From assembly GCF_010994755.1 (NCBI RefSeq), contig NZ_WHSB02000026.1:1-37803 (forward strand): DNA of 37,803 bases. Reading direction: 5' to 3'. The translations under genes and the position numbers were made by a program. Positions 16,222-24,404 of this stretch are shown here, piece after piece. This DNA comes from Shinella lacus (GTDB taxonomy: Bacteria; Pseudomonadota; Alphaproteobacteria; Rhizobiales; Rhizobiaceae). How positions within the stretch are numbered: position 1 is the first letter of the stretch; each line of letters opens with the position of its first letter. The notes below the pieces were generated by a model. It was not told the origin of the DNA, did not search any database, and was given only the letters and a program-made list of their open reading frames with translations.

Positions 16222-16644
16222 TCAGCCGCCAGGCATCCAGCCGGGCGGCGCCATCTCGAAGGACGAGAAGACGAAGCCGGGCGAGACCGTGCAGCCGACC
16301 AGCGTCCAGTCGCCGAGCGGCTCGGCCGCCTGCCACCAGTTTGCCGGAACGATGAGCTGCGGCCGCTCGCCCGCGGCAAGATCCGGCCCGAGCACCTGCA
16401 CCTCGGCCGGCGCCTCACCATCGCTAAGCGACAGCGCCAGCGGCCCGCCCGCATAATGATGCCAGATCTCGACGGCATCCTTCACCCGGTGCCAGTGCGA
16501 GCGCTCGCCCTTTTCCAGCAGGTAGTAGATCGCCGTCGAATGCCCGCGCTCGCCGCCATCGGCATCCCTGAAGGTCTGCACATACCAGCCGCCCTCCGGA
16601 TGTCGCTCCATACCGAGCCGGGCGATGATCTCCTCGGGTGTCAT
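16222..16644 (-). CDS. Cupin domain protein (DUF985 family)
   Basis: The 140-residue protein opens [27 protein letters not shown] and contains HSTAIYYLLEKGERSHWHRVKDAVEIWHHYAG, with the His residues of a cupin metal site, then VLGPDLAAGERPQLIVPANWWQAA and VGCTVSPGFVFSSFEM. These match the DUF985 (cupin_5) family, whose biochemical role is unknown. Its ATG shares a base with the gloB stop (TGATG), so it is coupled to gloB and may serve in the same detoxification setting, which is inference only. Confidence 0.85.
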   Translation of the reverse strand: MTPEEIIARLGMERHPEGGWYVQTFRDADGGERGHSTAIYYLLEKGERSHWHRVKDAVEIWHHYAGGPLALSLSDGEAPAEVQVLGPDLAAGERPQLIVPANWWQAAEPLGDWTLVGCTVSPGFVFSSFEMAPPGWMPGG

Positions 16645-17414
16645 CAGAACCGATCCTTGCGCGCCCGGATCTCGGCAAAGACCTCGGCGTCGCTGGCCGT
16701 CTCCAGGCCGAGATGGCGGCGGATCGCCGGGTCGGCGGCGCGCAGGAACGGGTTCGTCGCCTTTTCCAGCCCGATCGTCGTGGGCGCGGTGAAGGCACCG
16801 TCCGCTCGCAGTGCCTCGATCTCGGCGACACGGCTGAGGAGTGCCGCATTCTCCGGGTCGACGGTCTTTGCGAAGCGCGCATTGGACAGCGTGTATTCGT
16901 GGCCGAAATAGACGGTGGTCTCGTCCGGCAAGGCAGCGAGTTTCGAAAGCGAGTCCCACATCTGCGCCGGCGTGCCCTCGAAGAGACGGCCGCAGCCGAG
17001 CGCGAAAAGCGTATCGGCGGCAAAGAGCAGCTTTTCCTGCGGCAGGTGGAAGCAGATGTGCCCCAGCGTATGGCCCGGCGTCAGGATGACCTCGACGCGG
17101 CGGCCGGCAAAGTCAAAGCTGTCGCCGCCATCTACCTTCTGGTCGATGCCGGGAATGCGCGGCGCCTCGCGCGCCGGCCCGATGATCGTGACGCCGAAGC
17201 GCTCCTTCAGCGCCAGGTTGGCCTCGACATGGTCGTTGTGGTGATGGGTCGTTAAAATGTGGCTGAGCGTCCAGCCGCGGCGGGCGAGCGCATCGAGGAT
17301 CGGCTGTTCCTCCGGCGCATCGATGCTCGCGGTCGCGCCCGTCGCCGGGTCATGCAGCAGCACGCCGAAATTATCGCTGCGGCAGGGAAAGAGGTCTAGT
17401 TCGAGCGAAGCCAT
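16644..17414 (-). CDS. gloB: Hydroxyacylglutathione hydrolase (glyoxalase II)
   Basis: GloB hydrolyses S-lactoylglutathione to lactate and glutathione, the second step of methylglyoxal detoxification. The 256-residue protein starts [19 protein letters not shown] and shows the metallo-beta-lactamase metal set: THHHNDH (56-62; H57, H59, D61, H62), H115 in TPGHT, D134 in FAADT and H172 in FGHEY. The C-terminal substrate-binding helical part ends with [16 protein letters not shown]. The length is normal. It is divergent from the methyltransferase-like gene and coupled to the cupin gene. Confidence 0.95.
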   Translation of the reverse strand: MASLELDLFPCRSDNFGVLLHDPATGATASIDAPEEQPILDALARRGWTLSHILTTHHHNDHVEANLALKERFGVTIIGPAREAPRIPGIDQKVDGGDSFDFAGRRVEVILTPGHTLGHICFHLPQEKLLFAADTLFALGCGRLFEGTPAQMWDSLSKLAALPDETTVYFGHEYTLSNARFAKTVDPENAALLSRVAEIEALRADGAFTAPTTIGLEKATNPFLRAADPAIRRHLGLETASDAEVFAEIRARKDRF

Positions 17415-17504
17415 GGCGCAATCCTCATCTATCGGTCGGGCGGTCGGCGGGAATGTAAGGCAATCGGCCTTGAAGTCCACCAGCCTATCGCTCACATTCA
17501 GGCC

Positions 17505-18254
17505 ATGCATGCCGATATCGTCGACCTCCGCGAATTCTACCACTCGTCGCTCGGCCGCCTGGCCGATCATTCGATCGCCATGGCGCTCGCCTCGCTCTGG
17601 GCGCGGCTGCCGGACGAGCGGCTGGTGGGGCTCGGTTATGCCGTGCCCTATCTCGAACGCTTCCGCGCCGATACCGAGCGCACCTTCGCCTTCATGCCGG
17701 CGGGCCAGGGCGCGGTGAACTGGCCGCCGAGCGAACTTTCCTCCACGGCGCTGGTCTTCGACGAAGAACTGCCGCTTCCGGATGCCGCCGTCGACCGTAT
17801 CCTGATGGTGCATTCGCTGGAATTCGCCGAAAACCCGCGCGAAACCATGAAGGAGCTCTGGCGCGTGCTGGCGCCGGGCGGGCGGCTCGTCATCGTCGTG
17901 CCGAACCGGCGCGGCGTGTGGGCGCGCATGGAGCACACGCCCTTCGGTTCCGGCCGGCCCTATTCGCGCGGCCAGCTGACCGCGCTGCTGCGCGAGACCA
18001 ATTTCACGCCCGGCGCCAGCGCCGAAGCGCTGTTCTTCCCGCCCTCGAAACTGCGCAGCGTGCAGAAACTGCGCGGCGCCTTCGAACGGCTGGGGCGCAT
18101 GCTCTGGCCGATGTTTTCCGGCGTCATCATCGTGGAAGCGCAGAAACGGCTCTACCAGGGCCTGCCGGTCGCCGCCCGCGCCTCGCGCCGCGTCTTCGTG
18201 CCGGTGCTGGCGCCACAGGGCGTGCCGACGACACGCGAGCGCGCGCCGCGCTGA
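17505..18254 (+). CDS. Class I SAM methyltransferase-like protein with degenerate motif I
   Basis: The 249-residue protein has a methyltransferase type 11 layout: a motif I position reading [14 protein letters not shown] (about residue 41), an acidic strand region [19 protein letters not shown] (about 90-107) and [19 protein letters not shown] (about 115-133), which is well conserved. Motif I lacks the usual Asp/Glu and full GxGxG, so SAM binding needs proof. The C-terminal half is basic with [22 protein letters not shown]. It is divergent from gloB, separated by 90 bases, and lies 64 bases before tyrC. No substrate is suggested. Confidence 0.8.
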   Translation: MHADIVDLREFYHSSLGRLADHSIAMALASLWARLPDERLVGLGYAVPYLERFRADTERTFAFMPAGQGAVNWPPSELSSTALVFDEELPLPDAAVDRILMVHSLEFAENPRETMKELWRVLAPGGRLVIVVPNRRGVWARMEHTPFGSGRPYSRGQLTALLRETNFTPGASAEALFFPPSKLRSVQKLRGAFERLGRMLWPMFSGVIIVEAQKRLYQGLPVAARASRRVFVPVLAPQGVPTTRERAPR

Positions 18255-18318
18255 TCCCCTCGACAAATGTTGAGCCGCCCGTTAATCCGGGCCGGAGCGG
18301 CAAAGAAGGGCGGCGGAC

Positions 18319-19248
18319 ATGACGGACGGACATTTCGACAAGATCACGCTGATCGGCATCGGCCTCATCGGCTCCTCCATCGCCCGGGCTGTGAAGGCCA
18401 AGGGTCTGGCAAAGACCGTCACCATTTCCAGCCGCAGCCAGGAGACGCTCGACCGCGCCCGTGAGCTCGACCTCGGCACCGACTATGTGCATGACGCCGG
18501 CAAGGCCGTCGAGGACGCCGACCTCATCGTCGTCTCGGTGCCCGTCGGCGCCTCGGGCAAGGTGGCGGAGGAAATCGCGCCCCACCTGAAGCCCGGCGCC
18601 ATCGTTACCGACGTCGGCTCCACCAAGGCCTCGGTGGTAGCGCAGATGTTGCCGCATATTCCGAAGAACGTGCATTTCATCCCCGGCCACCCGCTGGCCG
18701 GCACCGAACATTCCGGCCCGGATGCCGGTTTCGCCGAATTGTTCCAGGGCCGCTGGTGCATCCTGACGCCGGTGCACGGCACGGACAAGGACGCCAAGCG
18801 CAAGCTCGCCGCCTTCTGGGAGGCGCTCGGCTCAAAGGTCGACGAGATGGACACGGAGCACCACGACAAGGTGCTCGCCATCGTCTCGCACCTGCCGCAT
18901 ATCATCGCCTACAACATCGTCGGCACGGCCGATGACCTGGAGACGGTTACGGAATCGGAAGTCATCAAATATTCCGCCTCCGGTTTCCGCGACTTCACGC
19001 GTCTGGCGGCCTCGGACCCGACCATGTGGCGCGACGTCTGCCTGCACAACAAGGACGCGATCCTCGAAATGCTGTCGCGTTTTTCCGAGGACCTCGCCTA
19101 TCTCCAGCGCGCCATCCGCTGGGGCGACGGGGAAAAGCTCTTCGACCTCTTCACGCGCACCCGCGCCATCCGCCGCTCGATCATCGATGCCGGCCAGGAT
19201 ACCGCAGCGCCGAACTTCGGCCGTCCGGTCGCTGATAAGAAAGGTTAG
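18319..19248 (+). CDS. tyrC: Prephenate/arogenate dehydrogenase (cyclohexadienyl dehydrogenase)
   Basis: The enzyme oxidatively decarboxylates prephenate or arogenate on the route to tyrosine. The 309-residue protein has an N-terminal Rossmann motif GIGLIGSS, VVSVPVGASGKVAEEI, TDVGSTKASVV, HFIPGHPLAGTEHSGP and the C-terminal helical dimerisation part with SHLPHIIAYNIV and SASGFRDFTRLAASDPTMWRDV. The His in HPLAG is a conserved active-site position of the family. No ACT domain is attached. Its stop overlaps that of the convergent DUF2125 gene (TTAG at 19245-19248). Confidence 0.94.
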   Translation: MTDGHFDKITLIGIGLIGSSIARAVKAKGLAKTVTISSRSQETLDRARELDLGTDYVHDAGKAVEDADLIVVSVPVGASGKVAEEIAPHLKPGAIVTDVGSTKASVVAQMLPHIPKNVHFIPGHPLAGTEHSGPDAGFAELFQGRWCILTPVHGTDKDAKRKLAAFWEALGSKVDEMDTEHHDKVLAIVSHLPHIIAYNIVGTADDLETVTESEVIKYSASGFRDFTRLAASDPTMWRDVCLHNKDAILEMLSRFSEDLAYLQRAIRWGDGEKLFDLFTRTRAIRRSIIDAGQDTAAPNFGRPVADKKG

Positions 19249-20252
19249 AACGGCGGGATGAAGGCGATCGGGAAGAGGCCGAGATAGACGGTCCCGTCCT
19301 CGACATTGAGCTTCACCACCGCCCGGTCGCCGCCCTTCGACAGCCCCTCGATGACCTGCGCCACCTGCGCTGCCGTCTCGGCAATCTCCGGAAACGCCTC
19401 GGAAATCCGGTCGCGCCAGACCGTGATGCCGGCAATGTCGAGATCGAGCGTGCCGGAGAGATAACCGTCGTCACCCACCTTGAGCGGGCCCGAGAGTGCC
19501 GCGACCTTGCCGTCACCGAGATCGAGCGACAGGCGGCGCAGTTCCACGCTTGCGCCGAGCGGCACGTCCGCCGGCGGGCCTTCGGTGGAAATCCATTTCG
19601 CCGCATCGGCGACCGTCATGTCGACCACAACGTCGAGCGGCGGCAGCACGCGGTCGCCGAGATCGAGCGACAGTGCATCGAACGAAGCGGCAACGTCGAG
19701 CGCGTCACCGGACTGGCGGATATGCTTTTCGCCATGCGCGGCGGCAACGCCGATCGAGACGGCTTCCGACGGCACGTTGAGCCGGCCCTTCAGCCCGCCA
19801 TAGACGACGGAAGCGCGGTCGAGCCCGTTCGTCCAGGCGACGGCACTGGCGCGCAGCAGGTCCCAGTCGGCATCGAAGACGAGATCCGGCGTGACGCGCA
19901 CCTGCGCCGGCCCGTCGAGTTCGACGACGGCATGGCCCGGACGATAGACCTGGGCGGCGGAGCGCAGCGCACCGAATGTCGCCGACAGGCCCGTCGGGCG
20001 ATCGTCGATGCCGACCGTGTCGCAGAACAGGCCGATGCGGAACGGGAAGCCGCGGACGGAGAGATTGCTGCAGGAAGCGGAATGCAGGCCAGCGGCCGAC
20101 GCCGAGAGCTGTTGCGTCAGCGTGTCCTTCAGCCAGCTTGCGGCATAGAACCATCCGCCCGTATAGAGCGCGACGACGAGAACGACGGCAATGGCGAGCC
20201 GAACGAGTTTGCGCGAGACGCCGGACGTGCCGGCGTGGCTTGACGATGCCAT
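19245..20252 (-). CDS. DUF2125 domain membrane-anchored protein
   Basis: The 335-residue protein starts MASSSHAGTSGVSRK, chosen because GGAG lies seven bases upstream of this ATG (20252). One hydrophobic segment (about 17-36, LVRLAIAVVLVVALYTGGWFYAA) anchors a long periplasmic part. This has the DUF2125 layout, with LSVRGFPFRIGLFCD, DLVFDADWDLLRASAV and repeated beta-rich LDLGD segments, reminiscent of AsmA-like or lipid-transfer folds, although that similarity is only inferred. Two Cys (ASCSNLS, LFCDTV) may pair. Function is unknown. Confidence 0.82.
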   Translation of the reverse strand: MASSSHAGTSGVSRKLVRLAIAVVLVVALYTGGWFYAASWLKDTLTQQLSASAAGLHSASCSNLSVRGFPFRIGLFCDTVGIDDRPTGLSATFGALRSAAQVYRPGHAVVELDGPAQVRVTPDLVFDADWDLLRASAVAWTNGLDRASVVYGGLKGRLNVPSEAVSIGVAAAHGEKHIRQSGDALDVAASFDALSLDLGDRVLPPLDVVVDMTVADAAKWISTEGPPADVPLGASVELRRLSLDLGDGKVAALSGPLKVGDDGYLSGTLDLDIAGITVWRDRISEAFPEIAETAAQVAQVIEGLSKGGDRAVVKLNVEDGTVYLGLFPIAFIPPF

Positions 20253-20327
20253 GTTGTTCTCCAATGGTGGCGATGCGATTTGCCCGCAAAGGCGTCAAAG
20301 CCGGCAATTGCGGCGGCTTTTAGAGAA

Positions 20328-20888
20328 ATGGCAGAAGTGACGGTGGATATGAACGAATTCTGGGTCTTTGGCTATGGATCGCTGATGTGGAACCCGGGCT
20401 TCGAATTCGAGGAGCGGCAGCCGGCCCATCTTTTCGGCTTCCGCCGGTCGCTCTGCGTGCGCTCTTGGGTGCACCGCGGCACGGAGGAGAGGCCCGGCCT
20501 CGTACTCGGCCTCGACTACGGCGGCTCCTGCCGCGGCGTCGCCTTCCGCATCGCGCCCGAAAACCGCGATGCCGTCGTCGATTACCTGCGCGAGCGCGAA
20601 CTGGTGACCCATGTCTACAAGGAGCGCACGCTCTCGGCCATGCTCGGCGGAGGCCGCCGCGTCACGACGCTCGCCTACATCATCGACCGCGCCCACCAGC
20701 AATATGCCGGCTCGCTCTCCATCGACGAGGCGGCCTCGACCGTGAGTGCGGCGGTCGGAAAATCCGGCCGCAACATCGACTATGTGCGCAACACGCTGGC
20801 GCATCTGCGCGAAATGGGCATCCGTGACCATTGGCTGGAGCATGTCGGCCGCGCCGCGGACGATCTCCACGCCCGCCTGCCGGCCTGA
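20328..20888 (+). CDS. chaC: ChaC-like gamma-glutamylcyclotransferase
   Basis: ChaC enzymes degrade glutathione to 5-oxoproline and Cys-Gly in the cytoplasm. The product has the defining VFGYGSLMWNPGF loop near the N-terminus, then RRSLCVRSWVHRGTEERPGLVLGLDYGGSCRGVAFRI and the late YVRNTLAHLREMGI segment. Two starts are possible: 20328 (186 residues, MAEVTVDMNEFW) and 20349 (MNEFW, 179 residues); neither has a strong ribosome site. It is divergent from the DUF2125 gene and converges on plsC with stop codons touching inside a 16-base perfect palindrome. Confidence 0.88.
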   Translation: MAEVTVDMNEFWVFGYGSLMWNPGFEFEERQPAHLFGFRRSLCVRSWVHRGTEERPGLVLGLDYGGSCRGVAFRIAPENRDAVVDYLRERELVTHVYKERTLSAMLGGGRRVTTLAYIIDRAHQQYAGSLSIDEAASTVSAAVGKSGRNIDYVRNTLAHLREMGIRDHWLEHVGRAADDLHARLPA

Positions 20889-20896
20889 TCAGGCCG
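20881..20896. other. Perfect 16-base palindrome at convergent stop codons
   Basis: CGGCCTGATCAGGCCG is fully self-complementary. The TGA of the ChaC-like gene (20886-20888) and the TGA of plsC (reverse of 20889-20891) form its centre. There is no T-run on either side, so a terminator role is doubtful. Confidence 0.55.
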
Positions 20897-21680
20897 CCGC
20901 ATGCGCCTTCAGTTCCGCCAGCCGCTGCTCGGCGGTCGGCGGCAGGGGCAGGCTCGGGTTTGCCGCCGCGGTCTCGATCAGCAGGCGATCACTCGCCGTT
21001 TCCATGACGTCGATGAGATGGGCGAGGAAGGCATCGGGATCCATGCCCGGCGCGATCGGCGACAGGATGCGCACCTTGAAGTGGCCGGGATAGCGCATGG
21101 CCTTGCGCCGCGGCCAGAACAGGCCCGGATGCATGACGACCGGCACGACCGGCACCTGGAGGTCACGATAGAGCCGGGCGATGCCGTATTTGTATTCGGG
21201 TGGCGCACCTGGCGGCCGGCGCGTGCCCTCCGGATAGATAATGAGCTGGCGGCCGGAATTCATCTCGGCCTTGGTGCGTTCCATCACGGCGGCCATGACC
21301 TTGCCGCGCGCGCTGCGATCGACCGGCACCATGCGCTGCTTCTTCAAATACCAGCCAAACAGCGGGATCCAGGTCAGCTCGCGCTTGAGGATGTAGAAGG
21401 GATCGTCAAGCCAGGGCAGCAGCGCATAGGCATCCCAGAACGACTGGTGTTTCGGCGCGAAGATGTAGCCGCCCGTCGGGATGTTCTCCAAGCCCTCGAT
21501 CTCGAAGGTCGTGCCGACGATCTTGTCGAAGAGCCAGTGGTTGCTCCTCGCCCAGTTCTTGGCGATGCCATAGGCCTTTTTGCGCGGCAGCAGGAAATAG
21601 GCCGGCGTCATGACGATCATCTGCACGATGAGGTTGATGTAGAAGGCGGTGTTGAAAAGCACGGAACGAAGGACGATCAT
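20889..21680 (-). CDS. plsC: 1-acyl-sn-glycerol-3-phosphate acyltransferase
   Basis: PlsC acylates lysophosphatidic acid to phosphatidic acid at the inner membrane. The 263-residue product begins MIVLRSVLFNTAFYINLIVQMIVMT, a membrane segment, and has the HX4D motif HQSFWD (78-83), the GWYLKKQRMVPVDR segment and the glycerophosphate-binding EGTR (151-154), then VPVVPVVMHPG. The order and length fit the family. The start at 21680 is the first good Met; upstream sequence in frame does not look coding. It lies downstream of the YdcF-family gene on the same strand (77 bases). Confidence 0.92.
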   Translation of the reverse strand: MIVLRSVLFNTAFYINLIVQMIVMTPAYFLLPRKKAYGIAKNWARSNHWLFDKIVGTTFEIEGLENIPTGGYIFAPKHQSFWDAYALLPWLDDPFYILKRELTWIPLFGWYLKKQRMVPVDRSARGKVMAAVMERTKAEMNSGRQLIIYPEGTRRPPGAPPEYKYGIARLYRDLQVPVVPVVMHPGLFWPRRKAMRYPGHFKVRILSPIAPGMDPDAFLAHLIDVMETASDRLLIETAAANPSLPLPPTAEQRLAELKAHAAA

Positions 21681-21757
21681 CGGGCAGCCTGTGAGGGGGA
21701 CGCATCCTTTCGCCCTACACGATATTGCCGGGCGGGGGAACTCCCGTCGCCGCGATC

Positions 21758-22474
21758 TCAGCGCGCGGAAAGACCCGCCACGTCGCCGCGAAGGCCGGAC
21801 CAGCCGCGCGCACCGGCAAGGGCCCGGATCTGCGCGACACTGTATTTCAGATATTCCGACAGCATGGCTTTCACGACGCCGGGCTCGCGCAGCCAGTTGC
21901 CGTTCCTCAGGTCGGAATTGACCACGGGATAGGCGATGAACTCCGTCTGCGGATCGGCAACCCTCAGCTCCAGCAGGCTGCGCGGCATGTGGTAATTGTT
22001 GGTGACGACGAGCACCCGGCGGAACCGGTGGTCGCTGATCCAGCGTGCCGTCTCGTTGGCATTGCCGATCGTGTCCACCGCCTCGTAGCCCATGTCGACG
22101 CAGCATTCGAAGAGCGCGGACGAGCTCTGCGTGAGCTTGCGGATCTGGTTGCCGCTCGTCGTGGGGTTCACGCCGGAAATCAGCAGCCTTTGGCCGGCCC
22201 CCTGCTTGAGCAGGCCGATTGCGCGGTCGATCCGCTGGTAACCGCCGGTCAAGACCACGATGGCGTCGGCCTTCGGATCGCGCGGCGCATCGAGGGCCGC
22301 GACCGTCTCGGCAAAATAGAGGAAGCCGCCGATGCCGGCGACAGCGGCGATGAGGATCAGCGCCAGGACGACGCGCACGACGAGCCGGGCTGGGCGCATG
22401 CGTCGGCGCCGCCCCTCCCCGTCAGACCGGATGCCCTGCGGCAGTCCCGGTTTTGCCCGTTCCAGCGCGTTCAT
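21758..22474 (-). CDS. YdcF-family (DUF218) membrane-anchored protein
   Basis: The protein (about 238 residues) has an N-terminal basic stretch and one membrane span (RLVVRVVLALILIAAVAGIGGFLYFA). The periplasmic DUF218 domain follows, with DAIVVLTGGYQRIDRAIGLL, QRLLISGVNPTT, NANETARWI and VLVVTNNYHMPRSLLEL. Relatives include SanA and ElyC, linked to envelope or peptidoglycan precursor integrity in E. coli. The start is uncertain: ATG at 22474 or 22486, with no strong ribosome site at either. It stands 40 or more bases downstream of ftsX and may be read with ftsEX. Confidence 0.85.
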   Translation of the reverse strand: MNALERAKPGLPQGIRSDGEGRRRRMRPARLVVRVVLALILIAAVAGIGGFLYFAETVAALDAPRDPKADAIVVLTGGYQRIDRAIGLLKQGAGQRLLISGVNPTTSGNQIRKLTQSSSALFECCVDMGYEAVDTIGNANETARWISDHRFRRVLVVTNNYHMPRSLLELRVADPQTEFIAYPVVNSDLRNGNWLREPGVVKAMLSEYLKYSVAQIRALAGARGWSGLRGDVAGLSAR

Positions 22475-22544
22475 GATTCCGTCCATAGACCCGGATTGCG
22501 GCAAGCGATAGTCCGCTTCGCGGCGATGGTTCGTCTCATCTCGG

Positions 22545-23552
22545 TCATTGGTCGGGCAGCTGGTCGGTTCGCGACGGGTCGGAGCGGATGAGGTCGATTT
22601 CGTGGATCGTGCGCATCACCGTGAAGCGGGCCGTCAGCGTCGTCAGCACCGCGATGACGACGATCGTTGCGGCAATGCCGAGATAACCGGTGAGCCCCAT
22701 GGAAAAGGTGCCGAACAGCGCGGTCGCCTGGTCGCTCTGGGGCGTGGCGATCGAGCGCCCCTGCCAGAAGCTGGCGACCGCGAAGAACAGCGCCGCGAGA
22801 AAGCCGCCGGCAACCGAGCCCTTGAGGCTGATCTTCAGGAAATGTTTCTGGAATTCGGAGGCGACGAAGCCGGCCTCCGCGCCGACGAAATGCAGCACCT
22901 CGACGATATGCCGGTTGCCGGAAAGCGCGCCGCGCGTGGCGAAGACGACGGTCAGCACCATGGCGGAAAAGACCAGCACCAGCACGCCCGTGCCGATGAA
23001 GGCGGTCGTGCGCGCCATGGCGACGAGGCGGTCCACCCAGGTGCGATGGTCGTCAAGAAACGCCGTCGGGACCTTTTCCGCGAGTGCCACCCGCATTGCC
23101 GCGAAATCCGGGGGGCTTTGCTCGTTGATCGTCACGATGACGAGGCGTGGCACCGGCAGCTCGTCGATGTTGAGGCCCTCGCCGAGCCAGGGTTCGAGCA
23201 GGCGCGCCGTCGCCGCCTTGTCGACGATGGTGCCGTCGCGGGTGCCGGAGAAGGTGAGCGCGAGGTCGCGCACGTCCTTCAGCGCCTGTTCCATGTCGAG
23301 CGCGTCGTCCGGCTTGATCTGGATGGTGACCTCGCGGGAAATCTGGCTCTGCCAGCTCGCAGCCGTGGCACGCACCATGTTGACCGCGCCGAAGGTGAGG
23401 CAGGCGAGGAAGGCCATGATGGCAATGACCAGCATCAGCGCATTGCCGGAGACATTCGACGGCGGCACGATGGGTGCGGTCGGGCGCACGCGCATTTCCA
23501 GCCGGCGGGCGGGCTGGGCGTCCTGGGCGGTCTCCTGGGGAGCGTCAGTCAT
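22545..23552 (-). CDS. ftsX: Cell division ABC transporter permease-like protein FtsX
   Basis: FtsX with FtsE transmits a signal across the inner membrane to peptidoglycan hydrolases at the divisome. The 335-residue protein has a cytoplasmic N-terminus, a first span (NALMLVIAIMAFLACLTFGAVNM, about 38-60), a periplasmic loop (about 65-180, beginning SQISREVTIQIKPDD) and three C-terminal spans in an FtsX-like permease domain, with the cytoplasmic HIVEVLHFVGAEAGFVASEFQKHF segment. Its ATG lies eight bases inside ftsE, so the two are coupled. It ends before the YdcF gene. Confidence 0.93.
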   Translation of the reverse strand: MTDAPQETAQDAQPARRLEMRVRPTAPIVPPSNVSGNALMLVIAIMAFLACLTFGAVNMVRATAASWQSQISREVTIQIKPDDALDMEQALKDVRDLALTFSGTRDGTIVDKAATARLLEPWLGEGLNIDELPVPRLVIVTINEQSPPDFAAMRVALAEKVPTAFLDDHRTWVDRLVAMARTTAFIGTGVLVLVFSAMVLTVVFATRGALSGNRHIVEVLHFVGAEAGFVASEFQKHFLKISLKGSVAGGFLAALFFAVASFWQGRSIATPQSDQATALFGTFSMGLTGYLGIAATIVVIAVLTTLTARFTVMRTIHEIDLIRSDPSRTDQLPDQ

Positions 23553-24207
23553 AGATGTCGAGCCGTCCCTGCGAGAGGATCATGCGTCGCGCCTCGTCCA
23601 CCTGGTCCATCAGCGACAGATCATGCGTGGCAATCACCACGGCCGTACCGAGCCGGTTCAATTCGAGGAAGAGGCTCAGGAGCCGGCGCGCCATCGGCGG
23701 ATCGACATTGCCGGTTGGCTCGTCGGCAAGCAGCAGCTCGGGCCGGTCGATGAGCGCGCGCGCAATGGCCGCGCGCTGCTTTTCGCCGCCGGACAGGACC
23801 GCGGGCAGCACATTGATTCGCTCGCCGAGGCCGACCCATTTCAGGAGTTCCAGCACGTCGGCGCGATAGCTCGATTCCTCCTTGCCGCGCACGCGCAGCG
23901 GCAGCGCGACATTCTCATAGGTCGTCAGGTGATCGAGCAGGCGAAAATCCTGGAAGACGATGCCGATGCGCCGGCGCAGCATCGGCAGCTCGTCGCGCGG
24001 GATCGTCGAAATCTCGCGGTCGAAGGTGCGGATGATGCCGCGCGTCGGCTGGAGCGACAGGAAAAGCAGGCGCAAAAGCGTCGTCTTGCCGGCGCCGGAC
24101 GGCCCCGTCAGGAACTGGAAGGACCGGCGCGGAATATCGAAGGTCAGGTCGCGGAGGATCTCCGGCCCCATCCCGTAGCGCAGTCCGACATTCTCGAAAT
24201 GAATCAA
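23545..24207 (-). CDS. ftsE: Cell division ATP-binding protein FtsE
   Basis: The 220-residue ABC ATPase partners FtsX. It contains Walker A GPSGAGKTT (from 35), the FQDFRLLDHLTTYENVALPL Q-loop region, signature LSGGEKQR, Walker B LLLADEPTGN and the switch IATHD. The start is a TTG (24207), fixed by the family-typical opening (M)IHFENVGLRYG; no ATG is in place. Its upstream region, shared with the divergent gene at 24405, carries two inverted repeats (24228-24244 and 24309-24325) that may be operators. Confidence 0.95.
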   Translation of the reverse strand: MIHFENVGLRYGMGPEILRDLTFDIPRRSFQFLTGPSGAGKTTLLRLLFLSLQPTRGIIRTFDREISTIPRDELPMLRRRIGIVFQDFRLLDHLTTYENVALPLRVRGKEESSYRADVLELLKWVGLGERINVLPAVLSGGEKQRAAIARALIDRPELLLADEPTGNVDPPMARRLLSLFLELNRLGTAVVIATHDLSLMDQVDEARRMILSQGRLDIYD

Positions 24208-24227
24208 TGGCCAATCCGGTTCTAGAA

Positions 24228-24244
24228 GCGGTTACCTGAACCGC
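24228..24244. promoter_or_regulatory. Inverted repeat in ftsE upstream region
   Basis: GCGGTT (24228-24233), spacer ACCTG, AACCGC (24239-24244): a perfect 6-5-6 inverted repeat about 21 bases upstream of the ftsE TTG. It could be an operator or a leader hairpin. Confidence 0.35.
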
Positions 24245-24308
24245 GATTCGCTATCGTAGCGCAGGTCGCACAGGAAAGCGGCTCTTTCACGGTCGGGTTT
24301 CCGAAGCA

Positions 24309-24325
24309 TTAACCAGTATGGTTTA
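24309..24325. promoter_or_regulatory. Inverted repeat TTAACCA-GTA-TGGTTTA between divergent genes
   Basis: AACCA (24311-24315) and TGGTT (24319-24323) are inverted over GTA, with flanking T and A also paired. It contains TTAACC, a half-site seen in rhizobial CtrA-type motifs. It lies between ftsE and the divergent membrane-protein gene. Confidence 0.3.
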
Positions 24326-24404
24326 CGTTTCGTAAGGATTTCATTCAATGCCCGACTTTTCGCCCCTGACTTTGCGCGGAAAGCCGGCCAAGCGGGAGGT
24401 CGCG

